This document shows positions 9,128 through 18,750 of a stretch of DNA of 61,530 nucleotides, piece by piece. The stretch comes from Desulfovibrionaceae bacterium. Lineage in GTDB: Bacteria; Desulfobacterota; Desulfovibrionia; Desulfovibrionales; Desulfovibrionaceae. Numbering within the stretch: the stretch's first letter is position 1; every line of letters starts with the position of its first letter. The position numbers were made by a program, and so were the translations under genes. Below the pieces are notes generated by a model. The model made no database searches and was not told the origin of the DNA. It saw only the letters and a list, made by a program, of their open reading frames with translations. The stretch is from NCBI GenBank assembly GCA_017454005.1, contig JAFTDU010000027.1, forward strand, positions 1-61,530. The letters run 5' to 3'.

Positions 9128-10954
9128 TCATTTCTTAAATATAGATTTATATTTATCAAATTTTTTATTTCTAACATTCATTATGCGCTGCCAATCAATT
9201 TGTTGTTCAGCACCACCACAAATCAATACATTTTTCTCTAGAAATGCAACACCATATACATAAATATTCTTTTCATCAATATTCTTCGCGATTAAATCAT
9301 CAATATACTTATGCTCGTGGATTTTTTTTAAAGCTATTGCACACTCGGTTTCAAGTATTTCTGTTGCAGTATATTTTTTCTTTTGTTTCTTATTTTGATT
9401 ATGTTTATGATCTTCATCATCCTCATAATTACTAATGCGAGCTGTATTAAACTGAAGAAGAATATAATGGTTGCTTGGTTCTTTCGGAGACATACAAATA
9501 TCATATGTTAAATATCTAGAATCTGGATTGGACACAATGCTATAACGATCTTTAAGATGAATTATTAAGCTCAATACTAAACAGTGATAAAAGTTCTCTA
9601 TATCTTCATCATCAGTTTTGTAATTTAATTTAGTGTAGAAATGATTCAAATAACTTTCTAGAAGTTTAGACATAAACACATTCATGTCATCTAAATTATC
9701 TTCTAAAAGTGCTTTAATCAAATTATGATAATTGTCATTATTAGGAGCATCAAACCATGTAGCAATTGTCTTTTCAATAATGCGCTTGGCTTCAAAATTT
9801 GTAATGGCAAGAGTATATTTCCTCTCGGCAAAATTGCATTCTAAAGGCTGGAAAAGCCCATACGCCATCAAAAAACTCAAAATAGAATCTCTACCTGCGT
9901 AGAGCCTCGAGAAAAGGATCTGTTCATCTAGCACAGCAGATATCGACTCATCTCGCAAAAGCGGCTCCAGCCGTTTTTTGAGGTTGTGGCCCGCATGCGT
10001 GAACAGATCATCTAATAACACCTTCAGCTGCGTATCTTCCCAATATATATCTAACTTTTTAGTCGAAAGCAAATTTACAATGGACCATGGATTATACATT
10101 TCATTGTCATCACCAATCTTAAAGCCACCATACCATTTTTTTACTTCAGACTTATTAGATAGGTGATATTCATCCATTGCTGAAGAAACTTCTTGCTCTG
10201 TAAAACCAAAATCATCCTTAAAGAAGTTACTTGTGCTTGAGATCACATCTACATTATTAAAACCAGAAAAAATTGAATCATTTGTAATGTGGATTATGCC
10301 TGTGAGTAATGCTCGATCAAGATCAGGATTTACTTTAAACGTTGAAGTCAAAAAACAATCCATAAAAGATTCAAATTCTTTTAAATAACCTTTATCACGT
10401 GCATCTTGATATGGTTTTGAATAGTCGTCTAATAAAATAATTGGCTTTACATTATAATGCTTTTTCAGCAATGTGCATAAGTTAACAAGTGAGTCATAAG
10501 TAGTAACATCTGACATTGATTCATTGATTTCATCTAAGTTCTCAAGTAAGTATGAAGATAATTTCGTTCTATCTATACATTTTCTAAATGAATCATAAGC
10601 TCTAGTTACAACTTTTTTAATATCAGCTTTTAATTCTTCGAAACTATTAGGATTTAAATTAGCAAATGAGAGAAAAATAACTGGAATTGTTCCTTGCACT
10701 TCCCGCAATTTTTCTTCTTGCCACACATAAAGATCTTGGAAAAGATCAGAGCGCCCAGCAAATTCGAGCGAAAAAAATGTGCGCACGGTGTCAAGGGTCA
10801 GTGATTTGCCAAATCGTCTTGGCCTGGTAATGAGTGTGACACTACTTGCCTCACGCCACCAGTCTGCGATAAATTTAGTCTTATCAATATAAAAATAATT
10901 ATTTTCGCGCAAAGTTTGAAAATTTTGTCCAGCTATTGGGAGCATACGTGACAT
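9128..10954 (-). CDS. AAA-ATPase-like / PD-(D/E)XK-family protein with degenerate nuclease motif
   Basis: 608 residues from ATG 10954, preceded by AGAG; the GTG at 10972 is less likely. The N-terminus matches the AAA-ATPase_like family: FYIDKTKFIADWW, then Walker A-like RPRRFGKSLTLDT, then LLDDYSKPY in place of the common DEYDKP. The C-terminal ~120 residues align with the PD-(D/E)XK (DUF1703-type) domain, but where members usually show EFK the sequence reads LLQFNTAR, so the Glu and Lys are missing. The family is widespread in gut bacteria in many copies and its role is not established; defence or mobile-element functions are speculation. The gene is AT-rich and monocistronic. Confidence 0.75.
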   Translation of the reverse strand: MSRMLPIAGQNFQTLRENNYFYIDKTKFIADWWREASSVTLITRPRRFGKSLTLDTVRTFFSLEFAGRSDLFQDLYVWQEEKLREVQGTIPVIFLSFANLNPNSFEELKADIKKVVTRAYDSFRKCIDRTKLSSYLLENLDEINESMSDVTTYDSLVNLCTLLKKHYNVKPIILLDDYSKPYQDARDKGYLKEFESFMDCFLTSTFKVNPDLDRALLTGIIHITNDSIFSGFNNVDVISSTSNFFKDDFGFTEQEVSSAMDEYHLSNKSEVKKWYGGFKIGDDNEMYNPWSIVNLLSTKKLDIYWEDTQLKVLLDDLFTHAGHNLKKRLEPLLRDESISAVLDEQILFSRLYAGRDSILSFLMAYGLFQPLECNFAERKYTLAITNFEAKRIIEKTIATWFDAPNNDNYHNLIKALLEDNLDDMNVFMSKLLESYLNHFYTKLNYKTDDEDIENFYHCLVLSLIIHLKDRYSIVSNPDSRYLTYDICMSPKEPSNHYILLQFNTARISNYEDDEDHKHNQNKKQKKKYTATEILETECAIALKKIHEHKYIDDLIAKNIDEKNIYVYGVAFLEKNVLICGGAEQQIDWQRIMNVRNKKFDKYKSIFKK

Positions 10955-11366
10955 AAAAGTGTCTCTTTGCACTCACAAAGTGTGCGGCTAATGTAAAAGA
11001 TCTCTCAAATGACTCTTACAACTTGTTTAGAAGTTCGAGCTTACTTGACTTATTGAGCAAGAGTATCAATCTTGAGTACATGTTTAAGTACATCTAGCAA
11101 ACATCACATAAACTTTATCATAGGCACATATTTTTTTAGCCCTAAACCATGTAAAGACGCTGTTCATCCATTTTGGCGAAACATAATCAATTGCAAAGGC
11201 AAAATTTAGATATTAAAATATTTGTAGCAAAATTATAATATAAGTAACATGTATTTACATCTTGCGCTATATTTCACAAAAGAAAATCTCTGCCAAATAA
11301 ACGATCTTGCCATATTTTGAGCTTGCAATTATTTGCCTCTCTAATCGCAAGCTCATTACGTGCATC
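10955..11366. other. AT-rich intergenic stretch with a terminator-like hairpin
   Basis: No reading frame of note. GAGCTTGCAATT (11319-11330) and AATCGCAAGCTC (11343-11354) form a 12-bp stem with one wobble pair just after the stop of the minus-strand coiled-coil gene. It probably ends the pyrBC-memo transcript. Confidence 0.5.
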
Positions 11367-12485
11367 TTAATTATCAAATCTAATTTTATTTGTAATCTGC
11401 TCAAATTCAGTGCGTAAACGTGCATCATATAAGAGTGACAGATTGGGTGGCTCGAAAGAAAAAATCTGCGCAAATTCGTTATAGGAGGCTCGCACCATAT
11501 TTAAGAGTTCTGTACTTGTTTTTACAGTACGGTAGGTGTTGACAGCCACAGCTGCGCTTTTTTCAGCTTGCGCCTGTAAGCGCTCGAGGTTTCGCGCTTG
11601 ATTTTGCATATAGCGCGTATACAGGTTAATGACTTCGAGAGTGCGTTGATTGGCCTGAATATTAGTTTCAAGAATTTTGCGATCCGCCTCGCTCACATCC
11701 CGCACCATCTTGCGGGCATTGCCAAGCAGCTCTTGAGCTTCAGCTTGCAGACTCTTTAATTTTTTCAAATAGACCTTTTGAATTTGTTCTAATGCATGCT
11801 CAATAGCATAAGCATAGACCTTATGACACATCATATAGATGCCAGTATAGGTCTTTAACAGTTCAATAGAAGAATCTGGTGCTTGGGCAAGCTCTTCAAT
11901 CTTTCCTTGGATTTGTTTGACATTCTCAGCTACAGCCATGATACTAGCTGTATCTTCACCATCTGCGGCAGTTAAGAGCGTTTCAATTTGCTCTTGAGTA
12001 ATAGGAATACCTCTAGCATTAATAGCTGCTTGCGTGTCTTGTTTAGCTTTTTGAATGTCTTGTTCTAAAGCTTTATTTTCTTCTTTAAGGCTTTTAATTC
12101 TCGAAGTAATGCTTTTCTTTGTTGCTTTGAGAGGATTCCAATGCTCTTCTGGTGCACCAATATATTCTTTTTGTAACTCTACAATTTTTTGATTATTACG
12201 CTGAATTTTTTTGAGTAATTTGTTGCGTTTGTGTAACAGGTCAAGGGTTTCTGAATCGGCCAAAATTTCAAAACATTGATTTAAGAGGCGTTGAAATTTA
12301 GAGTCACGAAAAGTGATAATCTCGCTTAAAGTACGTTCTTTATCATCTTTGCCCTGAGCTACTAGTTCCATCCCTTTGCTCATGAGCGACATCGAGTCAG
12401 ACCAGATAGCTGAGAAATCTTGCGCGGCCTTGGCTTCAAATTGCCAACTTAAGAGAAGCACAAAGCATAAAAGCACTATGCGCAT
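11367..12485 (-). CDS. Exported coiled-coil protein, unknown function
   Basis: 372 residues from ATG 12485, with AAAGAGGTG just upstream. The first ~20 residues form a signal peptide (MRIVLLCFVLLLSWQ, then AKA), so the product is periplasmic. The rest is almost all charged helix: a strong coiled coil around residues 70-170 (KRNKLLKKIQRNNQKIVEL, KSLKEENKALEQDIQKAK) and another toward residue 310. There is one FSFEPPNLS-like tail motif and few cysteines. It starts ten bases after memo stops, so it is in the pyr operon. No family is recognised; loosely similar Desulfovibrio proteins are annotated hypothetical. Confidence 0.75.
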   Translation of the reverse strand: MRIVLLCFVLLLSWQFEAKAAQDFSAIWSDSMSLMSKGMELVAQGKDDKERTLSEIITFRDSKFQRLLNQCFEILADSETLDLLHKRNKLLKKIQRNNQKIVELQKEYIGAPEEHWNPLKATKKSITSRIKSLKEENKALEQDIQKAKQDTQAAINARGIPITQEQIETLLTAADGEDTASIMAVAENVKQIQGKIEELAQAPDSSIELLKTYTGIYMMCHKVYAYAIEHALEQIQKVYLKKLKSLQAEAQELLGNARKMVRDVSEADRKILETNIQANQRTLEVINLYTRYMQNQARNLERLQAQAEKSAAVAVNTYRTVKTSTELLNMVRASYNEFAQIFSFEPPNLSLLYDARLRTEFEQITNKIRFDN

Positions 12486-12495
12486 GTTCACCTCT

Positions 12496-13347
12496 TTAAT
12501 TATAAAAATGCATGCCGCAATAGCCAACAGTTTGGCGGGCATTGCCTGAGGTTTCAGCAGAAGATGTATGATAGGTAACTTTCGTCTTCACATCTCCCAA
12601 CATTAACCCTGCCTTTAATGCTATCGCTGTTGGTGCTACGCCACACATGGTAATATGTTGTTCTGCGCACACTTGCAATAAACCAAGAGGATCATTGGCT
12701 GCAATGCGCTCCAATGCAATATTATCTTTGCGCATACAGGTTTCATGATCCTCATAATGGTTCATGTCAGAACTAATAATGAGGCCAACCTCTACATTAT
12801 TTTCACGCAAAGTTTTTAACACACGGCTTAATCCCAAAGCCGCAGCCTGCAAGGCTTCAAGATTCTGTGTACCTACACAGATTGGGACGATGCTAGGAAT
12901 CTTTTGGCCACACGCATAATAGATAAAACCCAGCAAGACTTCGATAGAATGCTCACCTAAATGACAGATATAGTCAGGAACATAGATTTTGGTTTGCAAA
13001 AATAATGAGACAATCTTGGGGTCAATGGGAAAGTTGCCAAAAGGTGTCTTCCAAGCCCCATTGGGCCATACGCCAAAGGCTTGACCTCTCCCGGTATGAT
13101 TGGGACAGAGAATTATGATAGTCTCAGGAAGTGTAACACCTGTTAAAGTTGCCCCAATGACGTGGCCACAATAGGGATAACCTGCATGCGGCAACATCAA
13201 AGCCCAAGGTTTTTTGCTGGGTTTTGTGGCGACTAATTTAGCACCTTGAGCAAAATATGCTGGAATGGCACTCTCAAGTTGCTCGCGGTTTTGCGGATAA
13301 AAGCGCCCGATAGCCACTGGTTCACGGATGACAGTTTGCGCATTCAC
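12496..13347 (-). CDS. MEMO1-like / AmmeMemoRadiSam system protein B
   Basis: 283 residues, start GTG 13347 with AGGAG seven bases upstream. MEMO family features: LMLPHAGYPYCGHV (His motif) near residue 52, LCPNHTGRG, LGEHSIEV and ISSDMNHYEDH. These histidines, aspartate and glutamate form the metal or active site of the dioxygenase-like fold. In bacteria this protein is found with an AMMECR1 domain protein and a radical SAM enzyme (AmmeMemoRadiSam), whose substrate is not established; neither partner is in this window. It sits between pyrC and the exported coiled-coil gene in one minus-strand operon. Confidence 0.85.
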   Translation of the reverse strand: MNAQTVIREPVAIGRFYPQNREQLESAIPAYFAQGAKLVATKPSKKPWALMLPHAGYPYCGHVIGATLTGVTLPETIIILCPNHTGRGQAFGVWPNGAWKTPFGNFPIDPKIVSLFLQTKIYVPDYICHLGEHSIEVLLGFIYYACGQKIPSIVPICVGTQNLEALQAAALGLSRVLKTLRENNVEVGLIISSDMNHYEDHETCMRKDNIALERIAANDPLGLLQVCAEQHITMCGVAPTAIALKAGLMLGDVKTKVTYHTSSAETSGNARQTVGYCGMHFYN

Positions 13348-13380
13348 AAGGCATCTCCTAAAAAAGCTAAAAAAATCTCT

Positions 13381-14643
13381 CTAAAAGAGTTGCCGCCCCT
13401 TGAGCCAATGGTGTTTGACCCGGCCAGTCAATTCTTGGCCTAAAAACGGCGTATTTTTACCGCGTGAATAGAGATTATCAGCTTCAGGCACCCAGGTTAC
13501 ATGGGGATCAAAGAGGAAAAAGTCAGCGGGATCATTGGGGGCAAAGCCATTGGTTGGTAAATGAAAAATTTGGCCAGGTGTGCGGCACCACAAGCGGTGC
13601 AAGGCGTCTTCTGCCAAAAGATTTTCGCGCACAAGGTTCCATGTTAAGGTCACAGCGAGATCCAAGCCACTAAAGCCCACCAAGGCCTGATCCATAGATG
13701 TGAGTTTCTCGTGCAAGGCATGGGGCGCATGGTCGGTAGTTAAGATGTCAATGGTGCCATCTTGGATAGCTTTAAGTAGCGCAGCCCGGTCTTTGGCAGC
13801 TCTCAAGGGCGGGCTCACCTTACAGCTGGCATTATACCCCTCAAGGGCTGTGTCATCGAGTAAGAGATAGTGGGGACAGGTTTCAGCTGTAACGGCAATG
13901 CCCCGTGATTTTGCAAATGCAATGACATCTACAGTCAAGGCACTAGAAACATGGGCGATGTGCACTGGGAGATGAAGATATTCGGCAAGCATGATGTCGC
14001 GGGCAGCTTGCAGTGCTTCACCTACTACAGGTTGCCCTTTAAGCCCAAGTCTGCTACTCACTTCACCTTCATTCATGATCCATTGTGGAGCCAATGTGGG
14101 ATCTTCACAGTGATCTATCACTGTCAAGCCAAAATCTGCAGCATATTCCATCACTCGCCGCATAATTTCAGTACTTGCTAACGGGCGACCATCGTTAGAA
14201 ACTGCCACACACCCGGCGTTCTTTAATTCACCAAGCGGTGCTAGCTCCGTGCCAGCTAAGCCTTTAGTTGCAGCTGCAATGGGGTGCAGGGTTGGACCAT
14301 AAGGATGACTTGTCGTAGCTTGCTGCAGCATAAAGCTGGTCACTGCCGCTGTATCATTGACAGGATTGGTATTAGCCATACACATGACTTGACCAAACCC
14401 GCCATAAAGTGCAGCAGTTAAGCCTGACTCAATGGTCTCTTTGTATTCAAAGCCTGGTTCACGTAAATGCACATGGGCGTCGATAAAACTGGGCATGAGC
14501 ACAAGGCCTGTGGCATCAAAAAGCAGACAATTATCTGGAATGGGTTGATGGCCACATGGCGTCATGGTGATGATCTTCTCATCCTCAAAAAAGAGATCAA
14601 CGGCTGCCTCAAGATGTTTAGCATTGTGAATACAGCAGTACAT
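13381..14643 (-). CDS. pyrC: Dihydroorotase (class I)
   Basis: 420 residues. Zinc enzyme that closes carbamoyl-aspartate to dihydroorotate in pyrimidine synthesis. Amidohydrolase motifs: DAHVHLREPGFEYKETI (first metal histidines), MANTNPVND for substrate, IDHCEDP, HIAHVSSA, and TTDHAPH with the catalytic Asp. GGAG sits six bases before ATG 14643. The stop of pyrB lies 11 bases upstream, so pyrB and pyrC are coupled. Confidence 0.92.
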   Translation of the reverse strand: MYCCIHNAKHLEAAVDLFFEDEKIITMTPCGHQPIPDNCLLFDATGLVLMPSFIDAHVHLREPGFEYKETIESGLTAALYGGFGQVMCMANTNPVNDTAAVTSFMLQQATTSHPYGPTLHPIAAATKGLAGTELAPLGELKNAGCVAVSNDGRPLASTEIMRRVMEYAADFGLTVIDHCEDPTLAPQWIMNEGEVSSRLGLKGQPVVGEALQAARDIMLAEYLHLPVHIAHVSSALTVDVIAFAKSRGIAVTAETCPHYLLLDDTALEGYNASCKVSPPLRAAKDRAALLKAIQDGTIDILTTDHAPHALHEKLTSMDQALVGFSGLDLAVTLTWNLVRENLLAEDALHRLWCRTPGQIFHLPTNGFAPNDPADFFLFDPHVTWVPEADNLYSRGKNTPFLGQELTGRVKHHWLKGRQLF

Positions 14644-14654
14644 GGCAGTCTCCG

Positions 14655-15596
14655 TTATTTACGTGTTGCAAGTAGATATAAAATAGCCATACGTACAGCG
14701 ACGCCGGCTTCTACTTGATTAAGAATGAGGCTAGAAGGTGCATCAGCCACCACATCTGAAATTTCAAGGCCGCGGTTTAATGGGCCTGGATGCAGAATTT
14801 TGACCTCTTGTTTAGCATGTGTTAGATGCATGGGGCCTAAGCAGAAGCGCCGCGAATATTCGGCTAAATTGGGGAGGAGTCCTGCTTGTTGCCGTTCTAG
14901 TTGTAGACGTAAACACATCACAGCATCCACGCCCTCTATGGCTTGATTCAAATCATGATAGACATGACAGCCCCAACTCTCAACACATGGGGGCAACAAG
15001 GTGCGCGGACCACATAGGCGCACGTTGACACCTAATTTGTGCAGTAATTGCACATTGGAACGTGCCACACGACTGTGGGCAATGTCACCTAAAATTAATA
15101 AGGTCCTGTCGGCAAAATTATCATGCCAAGCTTGCCGTAAACTATAGCAATCGAGGAGCGCTTGGGTAGGATGGGCATGCCACCCATCACCGGCATTGAC
15201 CACCCCGCAACTTAACTGCTTGGCTAAAAAAGCTGCTGCACCACTGCTGGAGTGGCGGACTACTAAAACATCGGGATTCATTGCTTGCAGGGTGAGTCCT
15301 GTATCTAAGAGGCTTTCACCTTTATTGAGACTACTACCTGAGAGTGATAAAGCATGTGTGTCTGCGGATAAACGTTTGCCTGCAACATCAAAAGATGTTT
15401 TGGTGCGGGTGCTGTTTTCTACAAAGAAGAGAATAACAGTTCTACCTTGGAGCGTGGGTACTTTACGGACGGGACGGCGATTGATTTCGGCAAAACTTTG
15501 CGCGAGATCAAGCAGATGAAAGATATCTTCACTACTGAGTTGCTCGATTGAGAGGAGATCTTTATGCTGCCAGAGATATCGATTAGTTGTACTCAT
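14655..15596 (-). CDS. pyrB: Aspartate carbamoyltransferase catalytic subunit
   Basis: 313 residues. Condenses carbamoyl phosphate with aspartate, committing carbon to pyrimidines. Motifs: [17 protein letters not shown] for carbamoyl phosphate, [29 protein letters not shown] for the second domain, and HPGPLNRG. Start ATG 15596 follows GGAG by five bases; the longer frame from 15611 would start inside the leader. No pyrI is seen. Expression is probably controlled by the leader-peptide attenuator immediately upstream. Confidence 0.92.
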   Translation of the reverse strand: MSTTNRYLWQHKDLLSIEQLSSEDIFHLLDLAQSFAEINRRPVRKVPTLQGRTVILFFVENSTRTKTSFDVAGKRLSADTHALSLSGSSLNKGESLLDTGLTLQAMNPDVLVVRHSSSGAAAFLAKQLSCGVVNAGDGWHAHPTQALLDCYSLRQAWHDNFADRTLLILGDIAHSRVARSNVQLLHKLGVNVRLCGPRTLLPPCVESWGCHVYHDLNQAIEGVDAVMCLRLQLERQQAGLLPNLAEYSRRFCLGPMHLTHAKQEVKILHPGPLNRGLEISDVVADAPSSLILNQVEAGVAVRMAILYLLATRK

Positions 15597-15611
15597 GTCG
15601 ACTCCAGCCAA

Positions 15612-15644
15612 AAATTAAAAAAAATCCCGCTAGGATTAGCGGGA
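15612..15644 (-). terminator. pyrB leader attenuator (Rho-independent terminator)
   Basis: On the minus strand, TCCCGCTA (15644-15637), loop ATCC and TAGCGGGA (15632-15625) are followed by eight T and then AATTTTT. The terminator ends about 16 bases before pyrB ATG 15596 and overlaps no gene. Together with the leader ORF just upstream it has the layout of the enterobacterial pyrBI attenuator. Confidence 0.75.
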
Positions 15645-15651
15645 CATAGCC

Positions 15652-15735
15652 TTAAAACGACAAAAGAAGCAAACATTGTTGACGAAAAGCTGCAAAGAAA
15701 CAAAAAAAGATATGTTCGCTAACAAATGTGTTCAT
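15652..15735 (-). CDS. pyrL: Putative pyrB leader peptide (27 residues)
   Basis: ATG 15735 to TAA 15654-15652 encodes 27 residues, beginning MNTFVSEHIFFCFF and ending LLLLSF. The mRNA is very U-rich, with an ATCTTTTTTTGTTTC run in the middle. The stop lies seven bases before the terminator stem. In E. coli pyrBI, low UTP stalls RNA polymerase in such U tracts so the coupled ribosome reaches and disrupts the terminator. The spacing here would allow that. No strong ribosome site is visible (AAAG only), which weakens the case. Inference from architecture; not confirmed. Confidence 0.55.
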   Translation of the reverse strand: MNTFVSEHIFFCFFAAFRQQCLLLLSF

Positions 15736-15755
15736 CTTTAAGCAGCCCACAGAAT

Positions 15756-15785
15756 AGCTTAACTGCTTATAGCTTGCAAAGTCAA
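15756..15785 (-). promoter_or_regulatory. Candidate pyr operon promoter
   Basis: Minus strand TTGACT (15785-15780), 18-base spacer, TAAGCT (15761-15756). The -35 is good and the -10 weak. It would start RNA about 13 bases before the leader ATG. Confidence 0.35.
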
Positions 15786-16612
15786 TCCCGTTATCTTGGC
15801 AAGGTGGCAGTTCGTTTACATGCAGCAAGTTTGCTTGGCTGCTATAGAGAAGAGTAAATTATGAGCTGTATAGGATCTAGTGTGCTATTTGGCGCGATGA
15901 GCGAGATACCTAGAGCAAAATTTCAATCCTGCATCAATAATCTAAGCGTACTCCTGATACAGCTTTCCTTGTGCTTTTCATATTTATCTCTCAATGCATT
16001 TCCTAATTGCACGCTCTGACTAATTAAGCCGTGCATCCATAAGTTACAGCAGCAAAATAGTCACATCTAACGTGTCTATATTAAGCCTAGTCACTATCAA
16101 GGAAGAAAATTCTGCTAAATTTTGTAAATTAATTAATAGATATATTTATAAATCTTGATCTAGACAAATATCTAAGCTAGATATATAATATTACTGCAAA
16201 ATATCAATAATACAAACTAACTTATACTTTGTTAAATTCGTAAATTAAAGAACTTGTACACAAGATAAGTGCTGCCATTATTTAACTGCAAAATTATACG
16301 CCTTTAAGTCTTGCCAACAACACTTCTGAGCATGATCTCGTAATACAAAAAAATCAAGAGCATCTTTATCTTTATTCTTTGCCTAGATATGTAGATCAAA
16401 AGATGATCTGCTCTTAAATTTAAGGTCGATTAAAACTTTTTTTACAAAATGTAATATCTCTAAGCTACTCATAAACTTTTTAGAAGTTACATAAAAAGTA
16501 CGTTTGCTTAGATAAGTCAAGATTGTCTATTCTTTTTTCTGATACGCTTACACAAATAAGGCAATATTTTACTCTCACGCAATATACATGTGTTTTTTAC
16601 TTAGGAGAATTT
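15786..16612. other. AT-rich intergenic stretch between divergent operons
   Basis: About 800 bases separating the pyr operon from the sugar genes. No reading frame, RNA gene or repeat is recognised. Promoters for both sides should lie here but none stands out against the AT background. Confidence 0.5.
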
Positions 16613-17761
16613 ATGAAAATGCGTTTATCTAGATCAATTGTGGGCCAAGCGGAAGCAAAAGCTGTTAGTCGGGTCTTACTCGAAGATGGTTATCTAGGGA
16701 TGGGAAATGAAACACGAATGTTTGAAGAGGAACTAGCCCAGTTTCTCGAAGTTGAACCCTGGCAGGTTGTATCTGTCAATTCGGGGACTGCAGCGCTGCA
16801 TTTAGCCTGTCAGGCCGCACGTACCCTGCAGGCACCAACCAAAGGTCAGCCCGAAATTTTAGTCCCAGCCTTGACCTTTGTAGCTTCCTTTCAAGCCATT
16901 ACCGCAGCTGGCTGTAAGCCCATTGCTTGTGATGTCTTACTTGAAACAGGGACATTGGACTTAGAAGATGCCGCTAAAAAGCTTACACCTAATACCATTG
17001 CCCTCATGTATGTGGATTATGCCAGCAATCCTTGGAATTTAGATGGTGTCATAGACTTTGCCAAAGCGCATGGCCTACGTCTCATTGAAGACGCCGCCCA
17101 TGCCTTTGGTTGCAGGCATCATGGACGGCGTATTGGCAGTTTTGGCGATCTTGTTTGTTTTAGTTTTGATGGCATAAAAAATATTACCTGCGGCGAAGGC
17201 GGGTGTCTTGTGTGCTTTGATCACGCTAGTGCAGATTTAGTAGGTGATGCTAGGCTCTTAGGGGTTGTAGGTGACACCCAAAAAAGGTTTGCTGGAGCCA
17301 GATCTTGGGATGCTGATGTCAAGGGCCAGGGCTATCGCTATCATTTAAGCAATATTATGGCAGCTATAGGCAGAGAGCAGTTAAAACGTTTGCCAAGTGA
17401 GTTTATTCCTAAACGCACCTTACGCGCCCAGGTCTATGGGCAACGCTTATGCAAACAAGAGCATGTCGCTCTTTTTACGACCGATCCTAAAGATTTTATT
17501 GTGCCACATATTCAAGTCATTCGCGTCCTTAATGGGAAGAAAGAAGCCGTGCGCCAGGGACTGGAGGCGCAAGGTATCCCCACAGGCCTGCATTATAAGC
17601 CCAACCATTTACATAGCTTTTTTGGTGGTGGGCAAGAGCATTTGCCCCATGTGGAGCAATTATTTCAAGAAATCGTGACTCTGCCATTGCATCCTGCTTT
17701 AAGTTGTCAGGATGTCGAAGAAATTTGTGCGGCAGTATCGAAAATTTTGGCTACGGCCTAG
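16613..17761 (+). CDS. DegT/DnrJ/EryC1-family sugar aminotransferase
   Basis: 382 residues from ATG 16613, five bases after AGGAG; the upstream extension to 16523 lacks a site. PLP-dependent aminotransferase acting on nucleotide-linked keto sugars for surface polysaccharides. Seen: VNSGTAALHLAC near residue 60 for the phosphate, EDAAHAFG, and FSFDGIKNITCGEGG with the PLP-binding lysine (GIKN). The C-terminus has GIPTGLHYKPNHLH, typical of the family. A glycosyltransferase follows 22 bases later, supporting a glycan role. The exact sugar cannot be told. Confidence 0.85.
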   Translation: MKMRLSRSIVGQAEAKAVSRVLLEDGYLGMGNETRMFEEELAQFLEVEPWQVVSVNSGTAALHLACQAARTLQAPTKGQPEILVPALTFVASFQAITAAGCKPIACDVLLETGTLDLEDAAKKLTPNTIALMYVDYASNPWNLDGVIDFAKAHGLRLIEDAAHAFGCRHHGRRIGSFGDLVCFSFDGIKNITCGEGGCLVCFDHASADLVGDARLLGVVGDTQKRFAGARSWDADVKGQGYRYHLSNIMAAIGREQLKRLPSEFIPKRTLRAQVYGQRLCKQEHVALFTTDPKDFIVPHIQVIRVLNGKKEAVRQGLEAQGIPTGLHYKPNHLHSFFGGGQEHLPHVEQLFQEIVTLPLHPALSCQDVEEICAAVSKILATA

Positions 17762-17783
17762 ATAGCGTGTGTGAGGAGCAAGT

Positions 17784-18749
17784 ATGGCGAATGATGTCTT
17801 AGTTTCAGTCATTATGAATTGCTATAATAGCAGCCAGGATCTTGAGGCGTGTTTACAAAGTCTGAAAGCACAAACCTATGCGCATTTCGAGGTTATTTTT
17901 TTTGATAACTGTTCGACTGATGCCAGTGCTAGCATTGCCAAAACTTTTGATGCGCGTCTTAAATACTACTTAAGTGATCAACATGTGCCATTGGGTTGTG
18001 CCAGAAATTTAGCATTAGAGCATGCCCAAGGAGAACTCATCGCTTTTCTTGACTGTGACGATCTCTGGGAGCCTGATAAATTGCGCAAACAGGTCGCCTT
18101 ATTTGCTCAAGATCCACAAGTGGGTCTTGTCACTTGTGATACCATGTTATTGCAAGATGGCAAAATTGTGGGTCGTGTGTTTCAAACAAGTCAGCCTGCC
18201 CGCGGTTATGTCTTTAGAGAACTCTTGCAACGCCAGTGGATTTCCATGTCCTCAGCCATGGTGCGTCGCACAGCCCTAGCAAGTCTTACCAAAACAAGTG
18301 CTTGGAATGGTGGCTGGTTTGATGAGACACTCAATGTGTGTGAAGAAGCTGATGTGTTCTATAGAATCAGTGCAAAGTGGAAGCTTGATTATGTGGATCA
18401 ACCCTTAACCACATGGCGCATTCACACACGCAATACCACCTTTGCAAAATACGGGCTTTTTGCCACAGAAACGCGGAAAATTTTAGAAAAACTGCGCCAA
18501 CTGATGCCAAACTTTAGCGTGGAATATGCTGATCTAGTCGAGCTTTTGACAGAACGGGCCAATTTTCAGGAGGCCGTTGATTTGTGGCACAGAGGCTTTG
18601 GTAAAGCTGCAAGGGCGCTACTTGGGCAACACAAGCTCAAGTCACCGAAGACCAAGTTATTTTGGCTCTGCACCTTCTTGCCAGGCAGTTGGTTTGACTT
18701 GTTAGCGAAAGTATATTTTGCTTTACCAAAATTTTTAAGACGGGGTTAG
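17784..18749 (+). CDS. Family 2 glycosyltransferase
   Basis: 321 residues. GT-A fold enzyme moving a sugar from a nucleotide donor to a glycan. Seen: the N-terminal VSVIMNCYNSSQDLEACL, FFDNCSTDASA, CARNLALEHAQGE, and FLDCDDLWEPDKL carrying the DxD-like metal motif (DCDD). WRIHTRNTTF in the middle is usual for this subgroup. GAGGAG lies just before ATG 17784. The last third is helical with no clear membrane anchor. Acceptor unknown; O-antigen or flagellin glycosylation are options. Confidence 0.85.
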   Translation: MANDVLVSVIMNCYNSSQDLEACLQSLKAQTYAHFEVIFFDNCSTDASASIAKTFDARLKYYLSDQHVPLGCARNLALEHAQGELIAFLDCDDLWEPDKLRKQVALFAQDPQVGLVTCDTMLLQDGKIVGRVFQTSQPARGYVFRELLQRQWISMSSAMVRRTALASLTKTSAWNGGWFDETLNVCEEADVFYRISAKWKLDYVDQPLTTWRIHTRNTTFAKYGLFATETRKILEKLRQLMPNFSVEYADLVELLTERANFQEAVDLWHRGFGKAARALLGQHKLKSPKTKLFWLCTFLPGSWFDLLAKVYFALPKFLRRG

Positions 18750-18750
18750 C

